Positions 8,989 through 18,665 of a stretch of DNA of 28,326 nt are shown here, one piece after another. The stretch is from Parietichytrium sp. I65-24A (Eukaryota > Sar > Bigyra > Thraustochytrida > Thraustochytriidae), in contig BLSF01000150.1 of NCBI GenBank assembly GCA_012862575.1, positions 1 through 28,326 of the forward strand. The letters are read 5' to 3'. The notes below the pieces were generated by a model. The model worked only from the letters and a program-made list of their open reading frames with translations, was not told the origin of the DNA and did no database searches. A program made the position numbers and the translations under genes. The number at the start of each line of letters is the position of its first letter. Position 1 is the stretch's first letter.

Positions 8989-11190
8989 CTATTCAGAGTC
9001 GTCAGAGTCCAGCGCGACGATTGGAACGTTGCGCCGCGCCGAAGTCGTGGAATTTGCGCTCTTCTTGGCCTTGCCACGCCCTTTGCGGGCCGGATTCTTA
9101 TAATCCTCGTCGCTGACACTGACGTCACCTGGGCTCGCGCTCTTGTCGTCGTCCGAGTCCAACCCCGTTGCGGCCGAGATTTTGCCCCGGGCCTTTGTGG
9201 CTGCAGTGCGGCGGCTCCGCTTCGCGCGAGGGGCCGGGTCAGACAAGTCCCCGGAATCCGCATCGCTGTCGCTTGCGGTACTAAATTTCTTTTTTCTGGT
9301 GCCCTTGCGCTTTCGCGCCGATGACGGCTGAGCAGCAGCCGAAGTGCGCGCCTTCTTCACCGCAGCTGGCTGAGGTGCGGCCGGCACTCTCTTGCGCGTG
9401 GCCAGTCCGGTGGTCAGACTGTCTCCGTCTTCGTCGCTGTCAGAAAGACCAATCCCCAACCCGTTACCGTTTTGCGCCGTTTTCGGAGAGGCCCCATCTT
9501 CAGCCTCACCTTCATCGGCACCGCCGAGCCGCGCGGCGCTAGTGCGCGTCCCCAAATGTGCCTCCTGCTGGTCTTGCTTCTTTTGTATAGCTTTATTTCG
9601 CAGCTCCTTGCTCTTCGCCAACACGGACGTCATGTCATCGTGGCGCTCTGCGTCCAGAGAGTTGTCATTGAGTAGTTTCTCCTGCTGCTTCGCCAGCCAC
9701 TCGTCGAGGTATAGCTCAATCACCTTGGCGGTCTCGTTCTCTGACACGTAGTCAAAGATCTTCTCGTTCAACTCATTCTCTGGCACCAGCGACAGCGACG
9801 ACTGCTTGAGGATCGTCGCGACAAGCGCGTTGATCTGATGCGTTGTATCTTGGTTTCGCTCGCGAAGCTCCTCTGCCAAGTCCTCAATCGCGACGTCCTC
9901 GTCCTTCTTGTTCGACTTGGAGTTGTTTGCCTGACGCTTTCGATACCACAGCAACAGCTCGCCCGGGTTTGCCACCTTCGAAGCGAGAGGCCCCGCGAAT
10001 CGTTGCGAGTTGATCGGCTGAAAGCCTGCATGCTCGATTCGAAGCCGCACGAGGGGAAGCATCTTCTTCGCCTCCTTCGGCGGAATGTCTGGGTTCAGCT
10101 CTTGGTAGTTCTTCCGGCCCTCCAGGATCATCGATTTGACCTGGGCCGTTAACAGATCCTCAATGCACTTTGCCTTCTCCGCCTCGGAACCTTGGATCTC
10201 GTCCGCATACGAGCTCAGCGATATCTCCTTGTATACAAAGGGGCGCACCGTCCTGAGCGGAATTTTGAAGAACTCCATGCGCGGAGCAAGGGCCGCCTGG
10301 TCCAGGCTGATCTCCAGCAGTGCTACGTGCTTTTGTTCAAATTCTGCGTCGCTGAGTGAGGTCCGGATGGAGCTTCCCGGCTGGGAGAGCAGAATCTTGT
10401 CGTTGATGCCGCTCTCTTGCGGCTCAATAAAGCACTCGTGCTCGTGCCCAAAGACCACCAGGTCCATAAACTCCGGTATGAACGACTCCTTGAAGCACGA
10501 CTTGGAACCGCGCCCTTTGTGCTCGCGGTTTTGGTGCACCAGCATGAGATTATACCACACGCGGCGCATCAACGCTTCCTCCTCTGCGTCCTCGGGCGCC
10601 ATCTTGAAGTCCACCTTGCCCGACGCGTAGAGGTGGTGCATCCGTTCGTCACGCATCCAGCCCATGCCATATAATTTGAGCTTCGCCGAGCCCTTTTCGA
10701 TGAGCACGGGCTCCACCACCAGGCCCTCCACGGTGTCTGAGCAGCCAAAATAGTTAATCAGTCGCGCCTCCGACAGCACGTCCAGCGCTGAGAGCGACTT
10801 GAGCGAGACGCCATCGCGCGTGGGGTTGTCGTGGTTACCGTGGATGGCGAAGACAGGTAGGTCAACAGCCACGTTCTCATCCTCAAAATTCGCCAACCCC
10901 GATGCGTGCGCAAAAGTGCCCCGCGCGGCCAGCTCCACGCTGCGGTCCCCGAAGCAGTGCTTGCGCAAGAGGTTCATGGTCTTGGTCATCGTCGCGCGGG
11001 AGGGCTTGTTGATGTGGAAGAGGTCCCCCGCAAGCACTACCGCATCGGCGTTCATGTCCCGTGCGAGCTGGAGGATCTCATCAAACGTGCGGAATGAGTC
11101 TTCGCCGCGGATCGGATCGTCCTCCAACAGGCCCAGATGGTTGTCCGTGGCGACTAGCACGCGGAGAACATCGCTGCCAGGGGGGTCCAT
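8989..11190 (-). CDS. MRE11: MRE11 double-strand-break repair nuclease
   Basis: The 733-aa single-exon protein is the nuclease of the MRE11-RAD50-NBS1 complex, which senses and resects DNA double-strand breaks in the nucleus. The phosphoesterase motifs appear in order: DNHLG (D16, H18), GDLFHINKPS (D56, H59), HGNHDNPTRDG (N119, H120, D121), LVHQNREHKG (H219) and VFGHEHECF (H249, H251). These carry the expected metal-binding Asp, His and Asn residues, so the enzyme should be active. The capping and DNA-binding region follows to about residue 440, including VANPGELLLWYRKRQ. From about 560 the tail is low-complexity, with repeated acidic Ser-Asp clusters between Lys/Arg-rich stretches, ending ALDSDDSE. 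The length matches the usual roughly 700 aa. The start ATG at 11188-11190 gives the normal N-terminus close to motif I. Confidence 0.97.
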   Translation of the reverse strand: MDPPGSDVLRVLVATDNHLGLLEDDPIRGEDSFRTFDEILQLARDMNADAVVLAGDLFHINKPSRATMTKTMNLLRKHCFGDRSVELAARGTFAHASGLANFEDENVAVDLPVFAIHGNHDNPTRDGVSLKSLSALDVLSEARLINYFGCSDTVEGLVVEPVLIEKGSAKLKLYGMGWMRDERMHHLYASGKVDFKMAPEDAEEEALMRRVWYNLMLVHQNREHKGRGSKSCFKESFIPEFMDLVVFGHEHECFIEPQESGINDKILLSQPGSSIRTSLSDAEFEQKHVALLEISLDQAALAPRMEFFKIPLRTVRPFVYKEISLSSYADEIQGSEAEKAKCIEDLLTAQVKSMILEGRKNYQELNPDIPPKEAKKMLPLVRLRIEHAGFQPINSQRFAGPLASKVANPGELLLWYRKRQANNSKSNKKDEDVAIEDLAEELRERNQDTTHQINALVATILKQSSLSLVPENELNEKIFDYVSENETAKVIELYLDEWLAKQQEKLLNDNSLDAERHDDMTSVLAKSKELRNKAIQKKQDQQEAHLGTRTSAARLGGADEGEAEDGASPKTAQNGNGLGIGLSDSDEDGDSLTTGLATRKRVPAAPQPAAVKKARTSAAAQPSSARKRKGTRKKKFSTASDSDADSGDLSDPAPRAKRSRRTAATKARGKISAATGLDSDDDKSASPGDVSVSDEDYKNPARKGRGKAKKSANSTTSARRNVPIVALDSDDSE

Positions 11191-11353
11191 CTCCTGTCGA
11201 GCCGCTCGCGCCTGTCTGTTCCTTTCGCACCCTTCCTTGCTGCTTTATACTCTCTTCCAAAGATGTGGTGTTGCCTTTTCACGTTTGACAAGCAATCCGC
11301 AGCTGGCGACTCAGAACTAGATCAAACCCAGATCAGCCTATCGCCGGTGTCAA

Positions 11354-11481
11354 ATGCCAAATGCTAGATGCCAAATGCCAGATGCCAAATGTCAGGTGCC
11401 AAATGCCAAATGCCAGATGCCAAAAGGTGCCAAATGCCAAATGTCAGGTGCCAAATGCCAGATGCCAAATGCCAGATGCTG
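11354..11481. repeat. Heptamer minisatellite (AAATGCC-type)
   Basis: About 18 units of a 7-bp motif with consensus A(A/G)ATGCC or a close variant (AGATGCC, AAATGTC, AGGTGCC). It is interrupted once near 11421 by an extra AAA. The order of variants partly repeats (AAATGTC followed by AGGTGCC occurs twice), which suggests growth by block duplication. It sits about 160 bp upstream of the MRE11 start codon. Confidence 0.9.
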
Positions 11482-12000
11482 CAAGTGCTGTGTGTCTGCA
11501 GTATTCGCTCGACTCCTTCCCGTCAAGTCCTTCTTTCAACTTTCGCCTACACCTTGTTTGCCCTGTGTTCTTCAAATGCCGACATTCAAGTCCCAAATCG
11601 ATGGCACTTGGACAATCGCTTCGTGCGTGCTCGAGTGAGAACTTGACTGACTGACCGACTGAGTTTATGAGTTGAGTAAACCCTGTTCACGAATCAATCA
11701 GGTGAGTTGTTCCGTGTTGATTGTGTTGGTCTCCACTGTCGGTGAAGTCAGTGAAGTCAGTGAGTCGCTTTCCTTTGTTGTTCGCGTTGGTTGTCTTCGG
11801 CGAATTCGCTCTTATTCGCTGACCCTCGGTGTTACTGGTGTACTCGAGGACCTGGTTTTGCGGTGTGCGCGGATTAGGCGCTCGTGCTATTGGGCTACTA
11901 AGACCCAAGAGGTTTGAAAGGGCTCTCTGTAGCGGTAGTGGGGAGATAGGGATTGAAGTAGAGGGAGTAGTATTGAGTTACAAGGGACTTCAAGGGTGTG

Positions 12001-12050
12001 GGTTCCCGATTGGGTTCCGGTTGGGTTCCGGTCGGGTTTCGATTGGGTTC
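12001..12050. repeat. 11-mer tandem repeat (GGGTTCCGGTT-type)
   Basis: Four to five imperfect 11-bp units of the form GGGTTCCGGTT or GGGTTTCGATT lie in tandem. They share the core GGGTT. No coding role is apparent. Confidence 0.8.
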
Positions 12051-12096
12051 CCGAGAAGCAAGCACATAGTGAAGCCACCCCAGAAAGCGATGACTA

Positions 12097-12140
12097 CATT
12101 GCACATTGCACATTGCACATTGCACATTGCACATTGCACA
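12097..12140. repeat. (CATTGCA)n heptamer array
   Basis: About six perfect copies of the heptamer CATTGCA lie in tandem. This is the second heptamer array within 750 bp of the first, but with a different core sequence. Confidence 0.9.
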
Positions 12141-12423
12141 GAGCCAAGAGCAGGGAGAGCATCACGAAGATTGTACTTGGTTTGCTGCTATTCTCCATAC
12201 GAATGTTACCACAGGACAGCTATGCTCAGGGCTTTGCTCGGCCACTCCAAATTCTTGCTCGCGCCGCGACCAGCTCTGCGCTTTTGCATAGTGCACATGA
12301 GGCGATCATAGATTTGGAGACCGCGCTGGGAGACCCGATCAACGGCATGATATCGTTCAAGCAGAGTCTTGATGCACTGCCGAGCCTGGACCTTGCAAAA
12401 AGCAAGTGCTCAAATTCAAGTTT

Positions 12424-14542
12424 CTATTTTTTATTCCGATCCTCGACATACTTCAACGCTCGTGGGCGAATACGGCTGTAATGATTGTCAGGGTTTTCAA
12501 ACATTTGGCTCTGATAGTTTCTCATCAATGAAATGTCATAGATAATTCCTCTGATGCACAGTCCAGAATCATCTACTAGACGTGACACCGTTATCCCGCC
12601 GTGAGTGCAACCATATGGTGTGTATTCCGTGTCAAAACTACCTACAAAGCACAGGTTTTTCAAATCCCAGCATTCTATCAGGCATTGACATGGGACAACC
12701 CTAAAGTCGGTCTTGCGCCAAAGCAGCACAAAAGTACGGTCCAAAGTTAAGACGACACCGTTGCGAGACCACACGAGCATGCTGGTCCGCCAGTTGTAGA
12801 TTCGAACGGTTCTCTCAAGACTTTTTCGTGACCCTGATACGATGAGGTAGTCATCGCCAACCAACTTCACGAAACGACTGCTTCTTTTTGCTCGAAATAC
12901 AATTTTGCCGCTCTCTAAATCCCAGACTCGTGCATCGGAACTTGCCATCGCACTATCAGTCAAGTCCTCTACGTCCATCTGACCAAAGTGCACCTGTAGT
13001 GTTTTGAGCACCGTGCCGGTGCGCCAGTTCCAAAGAAGAGGGGTGCTTTCAAAGTATAACTCCCGGTCCTCCTCAACTTTATCTTCATCACGACGGAGAT
13101 AAAAATCGCGTTCTATAACCTGCACAAAGCGATCTCCGTGGATTGCAGTTGGTACTACATCAAATCCCTCCATTCTTCGGAAACGCTTGTTGAAACGCGC
13201 ATCCCAGATTTCGAGCACATCATTGCCATATTTTTTTATAAAAATGAAATGCCCAGAGACACGTACTTTGGCGACGTGCCAATACGGAGCGCCAGGTACA
13301 ACGGCGGCCTCATTGATTGCCTTTGTCAGAACTGGAGCAGGTATGGCTCTGGGCCACAATTGAGTTTGATGAAGAGAGCAGTGCCAGACAAAAGCGCCTC
13401 CATCAATTGTATCGACACAGTGAAAGTGCGGATCGNNNNNNNNNNNNNNNNNNNNNNNNNNNNNNNNNNNNNNNNNNNNNNNNNNNNNNNNNNNNNNNNN
13501 NNNNNNNNNNNNNNNNNNNNNNNNNNNNNNNNNNNNNNNNNNNNNNNNNNNNNNNNNNNNNNNNNNNNNNNNNNNNNNNNNNNNNNNNNNNNNNNNNNNN
13601 NNNNNNNNNNNNNNNNNNNNNNNNNNNNNNNNNNNNNNNNNNNNNNNNNNNNNNNNNNNNNNNNNNNNNNNNNNNNNNNNNNNNNNNNNNNNNNNNNNNN
13701 NNNNNNNNNNNNNNNNNNNNNNNNNNNNNNNNNNNNNNNNNNNNNNNNNNNNNNNNNNNNNNNNNNNNNNNNNNNNNNNNNNNNNNNNNNNNNNNNNNNN
13801 NNNNNNNNNNNNNNNNNNNNNNNNNNNNNNNNNNNNNNNNNNNNNNNNNNNNNNNNNNNNNNNNNNNNNNNNNNNNNNNNNNNNNNNNNNNNNNNNNNNN
13901 NNNNNNNNNNNNNNNNNNNNNNNNNNNNNNNNNNNNNNNNNNNNNNNNNNNNNNNNNNNNNNNNNNNNNNNNNNNNNNNNNNNNNNNNNNNNNNNNNNNN
14001 NNNNNNNNNNNNNNNNNNNNNNNNNNNNNNNNNNNNNNNNNNNNNNNNNNNNNNNNNNNNNNNNNNNNNNNNNNNNNNNNNNNNNNNNNNNNNNNNNNNN
14101 NNNNNNNNNNNNNNNNNNNNNNNNNNNNNNNNNNNNNNNNNNNNNNNNNNNNNNNNNNNNNNNNNNNNNNNNNNNNGTCTTTTGTGAGTGGTGCGCTGCG
14201 AAACGTGTCAAACATTGAAGAGAGCTGGAAGGCGAGGGACAAGAGGCACGCTTTGAGCGAGGGCTCGCCTTCGAAGAGATGAACGGCCGTCAAACACGGC
14301 GCGTTGTCTCCGTGCAGCTGCGACATTATCACAGACTTGCCACTGCCCGGGTATCCAACGAGGCCAGCTACGCGCGGTAGGCGCACACTGGCGGCATCTG
14401 TGGCCCACGCCTCCACCTCTCTAAAGAGCCACTCTCGCGTGCCGTCCACATACTCGCTCGCCTTTTCATTCACCAAATCCAGCTGCGCGTGCGAGACCTC
14501 CTCCGCTTCGCTCTCCGTCCATTTCAATCTCGCACGTTTCAT
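12424..14542 (-). CDS. NACHT/STAND-type NTPase with C-terminal WD-repeat propeller (gapped)
   Basis: The N-terminal part (14177-14542) has a Walker A motif GYPGSGKS (residues 63-70), preceded by GTREWLFREVEAWATD and followed by a hydrophobic helix SLKACLLSLAFQL. This pattern is typical of NACHT/STAND ATPases. The C-terminal part (12424-13435) contains WD-like blade ends such as LEIWDARFNKRF, LLWNWRTGTVLKT, ARVWDLESGKIVF, VRIYNWRTSMLVW and IECWDLKNLCFVG, so at least six propeller blades. NACHT-WD proteins act as switch-like scaffolds or sensors in eukaryotes; the ligand here is unknown. The ATG at 14540-14542 (MKRARLKW) is preferred over one at 14608, because the upstream residues come from a CAAA microsatellite. 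The middle, including Walker B, is lost in a 741-N gap. The flanking frames do not match at exactly 741, so the gap size is an estimate or an intron lies inside. Confidence 0.72.
13436..14176. other. Assembly gap (741 N)
   Basis: A run of 741 undetermined bases interrupts the NACHT-WD gene. ORFs that appear to span it are artefacts of reading N as open. For the two flanking coding parts to share one uninterrupted frame, the true length would have to be 2 more than 741, modulo 3. Confidence 0.99.
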
Positions 14543-15112
14543 TCCGTGTTGTGTTCTCCGAAGACTCAGAAGTGAAGTAAGTTTACTCGCAAACAAACAA
14601 ACAAACAAACAAGTTAGATTGAACAGGTGTTTGGTACGAGTATCCCCTAGTTATTCGTTTGGTCAATTTTGATTTGATAGCCAAGATGACGAGGTGCCGG
14701 TATCTCCGAACTATTCACAGTCATTTATGAGCTCATGATCGCACTTCCCAAGGCAGACTCATAGACTCATAGACTCACTTCGAACAAACACGAACGGAGC
14801 AGTTCTGGGAAAAGCACAAAGTGTTGTACTTTGGAGAGACGGACTATGTTTTGCCACAGCAACTTTTCCGTATGTCAAATAGGTATAGACGCCCACCATA
14901 GTCTATGGAACCCAACCTGTGATCTTGAGGGTGACAATGTTGTGAAGGAGTACAAGAAGAAATGAGCTTCTGTTGAAATGGTGGTATTTATATTTTATAA
15001 CAGCCTATTGCCAGTGCTATCGGGGGCGCGATGCAAGCCCACATATTGGAGTCGGAAGAGTGGCTTTGGGGATCGCGCGGGGGTCGTAAAAATATACTTT
15101 TTCGGTTCGCGG
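14543..15112. other. Intergenic region between NACHT-WD and B56 genes
   Basis: This stretch probably holds the promoter and 5' leader of the NACHT-WD gene and the 3' end of the B56 gene, both on the minus strand. It includes a (CAAA)n run at about 14588-14612 and an AT-rich stretch at 14984-15000 (ATTTATATTTTATAAC). No ORF is convincing. Confidence 0.5.
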
Positions 15113-17658
15113 CTACTGAAGAGTTGCAGCTGAGTGCCCGACGATGGAATTTAACAGATCGTCGTCCGAGTCATGCGCGGCCTTGTTCTCATGATCGTCT
15201 CGGAGCTCGGTATCACGGCGTTCGCCTTCGTCTTCGCCTCTGGATTCGGAAAACTCAATATCTGCTTGTTCGTTTTCCGCTTGGTTACGACCGGACAACT
15301 TGTCTCTAAAGCCTATGCCATGGTCCTTGTTTCCAACACCATTTAAGCGGTGCCATGATGGGGACAGTAGACTTCCAATCTGCACCTGTGCCTTCGGGCT
15401 GCGCTTGGAAGGGCTTAGGCTGAGCTCGTACCCGTCTTCCTCTCGCCTTTCATCATTATCTCCATCCTTTTGATCCTCTTCTTCCTCGTCCTCTTCTTCT
15501 TGGTTCGGAATAATGACGGAATGCGGTTGGTGGGAATGCTGAGGTTGCGCCGACTTGACGGATGATGGCTTGCTTGTAGGCAATGCCGGCTCCGACTCCG
15601 GGTCTTCGTCGCGCGCGCACGTCGGTTCCGAGCTGGGGTCGATTTCTGGACCCAGGTTGTCATCATCCGTGACGTCACTGCCCCCGGTGTTTTCATCCTC
15701 GTCAGTTTGCCCGTCATCTTCCTCCAGCACGGCTTCCTCCTCATTCTCGTCTTCGCTGGTGTGCGCCGCCAAAAGGTTCTCATATAGGGCATGCTTTGAC
15801 AGCTCAGCTAGCTGGCGCTCATTGTACTTGGTTTCTGACTCCGCAAAGAGCTTTTGGTCTAGATTGCGTAAAAACTCTATGATATCATTGCCAATCTGAC
15901 GAACGGTCCCATTCCAGCTGGTCGATGCTCGTCGCAGTGCGCCTAGCAACTTGGGCATTTCGGCGCAGCGAGACGATTCGTCGTCAAAGAGCAAAGAGTA
16001 CAGATAATTATTGTTCAAGAGACCCATGGCATACTCTGCCACTTGAAAGTGCGGCCCGGATATGCACTCGCAGATCTGCCGCACAAGGCGAGATCGGACG
16101 CACTTGAAGTGATGTTGCTCCATGAACCCCAAAAACTCGCCAATTTCGCCGAGAAACAAAATTTGCTTCGCGGCGCTACGCTTTGGCCAGAATTTGAGAA
16201 GAGCACGTACGACGGGAACGACTAGTTCCCCATCCTTAGACACGTACTGCATGAGCACGAACGAAAGTTGCTCCATATAATTTTCAGATCCACGGGCAGA
16301 GTGCAAAGGCAGCAGATGTCGCTGTAACATGAGTTTGTGCTCCTCTTTAATCGGCGTTGCGAAACCGCTGGCAATCGAGCCATACACCTCCAAAAGTTCG
16401 GCAACCCCTCGACGATGATTGCTTAAATACACGCTCTCGGAAAAGTAGTGACCGATCGCCTGGCGCATGCTGCCACGATGTGAAACAAGCCTGCTATACA
16501 AGCAATGCGTGATGGTTTTGACGTACTCTCTCTCACGAGGGTCCTGGGAACGGAACAACTGGAGAAATCCTCGGCAAAATGCTTCGTCGATGCATTTTTT
16601 CTTAATTTCCAGTGAGCAGACGTTCGAGCCGATGAGTTTGAGAAATATCTCGTATGTTTGCGAGAGGTGCTCCCAGAGCATCGCGGACTGCGTCTGGCTT
16701 GGCACGTGGCGAGAGCTTTTCCCACCCACTGCCTCGCCTTCCGATGCGATTTCTTGCCCATCCTGAAATGTGTGCAAGGGCCTCAAGAGGTTAATCCTGA
16801 TCATCTCCAAGCAATCTTTGAATGAAGTCTCGTCCAATTTGTTGCCCGTCGAGGAGCACTTGCTCACAAAATCTAACAGCTCTCGCAGTGTGCTCAGTTT
16901 GAGCTCCTCAACCTCCTCGACCTCTTCCGAGGTGCAGATGGAACGTGCGCGGTCGATTGACAAGGTGCAGCCGAATATCTTTAGCCGAAGCAATAGCAGT
17001 AATGACTCTCCCGCACGGGTCTCTTCGTCCATCAAAGAGCTGAGACTGCATAACCGCAAAGAGTCGATAAGGATTCTCGTTTGCGTGCCGTCCGTTTTCC
17101 AGACCGCACCAAATTTATCACAACTGCATCGAGAAATCACATATTTGCTCAGGTCTTGGTCTTTACTGCGCCAGAGCTGGGCTGGCGGGAACGAAGCGCG
17201 CTTCAAGCTAGCCGCCCACTCTAGTGGTTTTCGGTTTCCTTCGTAGGCAAGGCGGATACACCTATTTGACGACTCGCTATTCAAATTGCCCCCCAAATTA
17301 GAACTCCGGAATGTGACTTTGACAATATCAATTGTATCCTCAAAACCTCGCTCTTCCATCTCCACGATGGCCTCGTGCAGACCCGCGACCATCATGATGT
17401 CCGAGCTCTTGACGGCGGCCTGTTCGATCGTCGGGGACAATTGAGATTAGAGAGATGTCTTGAAAATTTCAAGGTGCAGAGGTGAAGCAAACCACGCAAA
17501 CTTACATTATCTTGCGGAAATGCAAAGAACACCAGACTCTGTTCGGAGTCGATGAGCATGGTCACCGCCCGAGTCCATTCTGAATCGTCCACCCTGTACC
17601 ACACAATGCCCTCCTTTATTGGCACGAACCCCAGCGCCCCATGGTCCACGGCAGTCAT
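15113..17658 (-). CDS. PP2A B56-type regulatory subunit with N-terminal PH-like domain
   Basis: Two exons (17506-17658 and 15113-17419) joined in phase 0 give about 819 aa. The middle (about 225-590) matches the B56/PPP2R5 HEAT-repeat core, which directs PP2A to substrates. Diagnostic segments are DPREREYVKTITHCLYSRL, GVAELLEVYGSIASGFATP, IKEEHKLMLQRHLLPLH, VVRALLKFWPKRSAAKQ and GPHFQVAEYA. Residues about 12-128 read as a PH domain: KEGIVWYRV and FFAFPQDN early, and a closing helix RKPLEWAASLKRA with the conserved Trp (W119). Typical B56 proteins are about 480-600 aa and have no such domain. Residues 272-294 look like a loop insertion in the core. From about 600 the tail is highly acidic with Ser/Pro sites. 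The start ATG at 17656-17658 is the only ATG that includes the first PH strand. Confidence 0.85.
17420..17505 (-). other. Intron of the B56 gene (86 nt)
   Basis: On the minus strand the donor is GTAAGT (17505-17500) and the acceptor ends GAACAG at 17420. A CTAAT branch-like element lies about 25 nt upstream of the acceptor. The exons join in phase 0 (codon AAT, then GCC). Removal makes the PH-like domain continuous, which supports the splice. Confidence 0.8.
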
Positions 17659-17732
17659 GACTGCTGTGGGTTTGATGTACCTCGCAATGCAACCAAACTA
17701 GGTCGCTCGGTGCAACACCAACACCAACACCA

Positions 17733-18028
17733 GATGAGCCGTCGCAATGATTCGCTGACTCGAACAGCAGACAGCACCAATTTGTCGATCTTAGAACACC
17801 GCTGGGCGCCGGCAACCGCAATGAAGAAGGGGCTCTTCCAGTTCTTCCAATCCTTCCAGTCGTTGCGACGCGCGCAGTTCGCGGTTGCTCTTTCAGACCT
17901 TTCTGCGTGGAGCAGAACAACTTTCGAGCGCGCTTGGCGGTCTCGTTACTCAGCTGGACCAGATCTCCCTTCAACGGGACAAGTCCTGCGAAATGGTCGT
18001 TGCCGGCGAGACACTGTTCGCAGGCTAG
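17733..18028 (+). CDS. Weak, possibly spliced small ORF divergent from the B56 gene
   Basis: An ATG at 17733 opens a frame beginning MSRRNDSLTRTADSTNLS. A second plus-strand frame, +1 relative to it, holds a heptad-like helix EQLSSALGGLVTQLDQISL and stops at TAG 18026-18028. The sequence TTGCTCTTTCAG just before that second segment would serve as a 3' splice site. I could not place a matching donor, so joining the two is conjecture. The minus strand of the same stretch is also open, and no family is recognised. Confidence 0.15.
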
Positions 18029-18262
18029 CGTTCCGTGGCACCCCGCGAACACTTGATGGAAAAGGTTGGTTGGTTTGTTGATGGAGGCGGCAGTCTACCA
18101 AGTTGAGCACTAGACAGCAGAGCAAACATGCAGTGCACCTCTAGATAAAGGCGGTTCAAACAGAGCGCCTGAGGTTCCCAAAGATGGACGAACGGGCGTA
18201 CGGAGATGGCGATGCACGTGCAAATTGTCGACAACGAGAAGCGATTACGAAGCAAACGGATG

Positions 18263-18310
18263 GATGGACAGACAGACAGACAGACAGACAGGCAGATAGA
18301 CGGACAGATG
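18263..18310. repeat. (GACA)n tetranucleotide run
   Basis: Six to seven GACA-type units followed by diverged copies (GGCA, GATA, CGGACA). They are complementary to the TGTC/CTGT-rich stretch at about 18570-18650. Confidence 0.8.
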
Positions 18311-18539
18311 GATGATGATTCATCAATGCAAGGATACAATGCAAGACAGCACAGCACAGTACATCACAGGTTCAGGTCAGGTCAGGTCAGGACGGTCGAA
18401 TGAACGCTACTCCCATGCGGGGCATTCAACTTTTTGTGAGGCACCCTCAGCCTTCGCCTCTCCTTCCTTGTCCTACTGACCACTCTAGCTTACTCTTTAC
18501 TCCCGAGGCTTTTGTGCGCTGTGAATTTGACACCGCCGA

Positions 18540-18665
18540 TGGGCCCCCTCTCTCTCTTTTCTCTCTCTATCTGTCTATCTATTTATCTCTGTGTGCTGCA
18601 GTCGGCCAGACCTTCTCTCTCTGTCTGTTCTGTCTGTCTGTCTAACTTTGTCTCTCCCTCCATCT
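18540..18665. repeat. Pyrimidine-rich CT/TCTG repeat tract
   Basis: A C/T-rich stretch with CTCT runs, TCTA units and TCTG units. It is interrupted near 18590-18612 by a mixed segment. Short ORFs crossing it are composition artefacts. Confidence 0.8.

Larger units (their letters stand above)
11191..12423. other. Intergenic region with heptamer and 11-mer tandem repeats
   Basis: This is the gap between the MRE11 start and the stop of the NACHT-WD gene. It contains the repeat blocks listed separately at 11354, 12001 and 12097. ORFs over the heptamer block are open in all three plus-strand frames only because the unit lacks stops. A plus-strand stretch at about 12260-12420 reads as a plausible short peptide but shows no domain. 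Confidence 0.6.

Noticed and set aside
11354-11654. Three overlapping plus-strand ORFs of 92-97 codons with Cys/Gln/Met/Pro repeats
   Set aside because: All three frames are open only because the heptamer repeat contains no stop; no coding support.
13138-14282. Long plus-strand ORFs of 321 and 349 codons across the N run
   Set aside because: Most of their length is undetermined bases; flanking residues are shadows of the minus-strand NACHT-WD gene.
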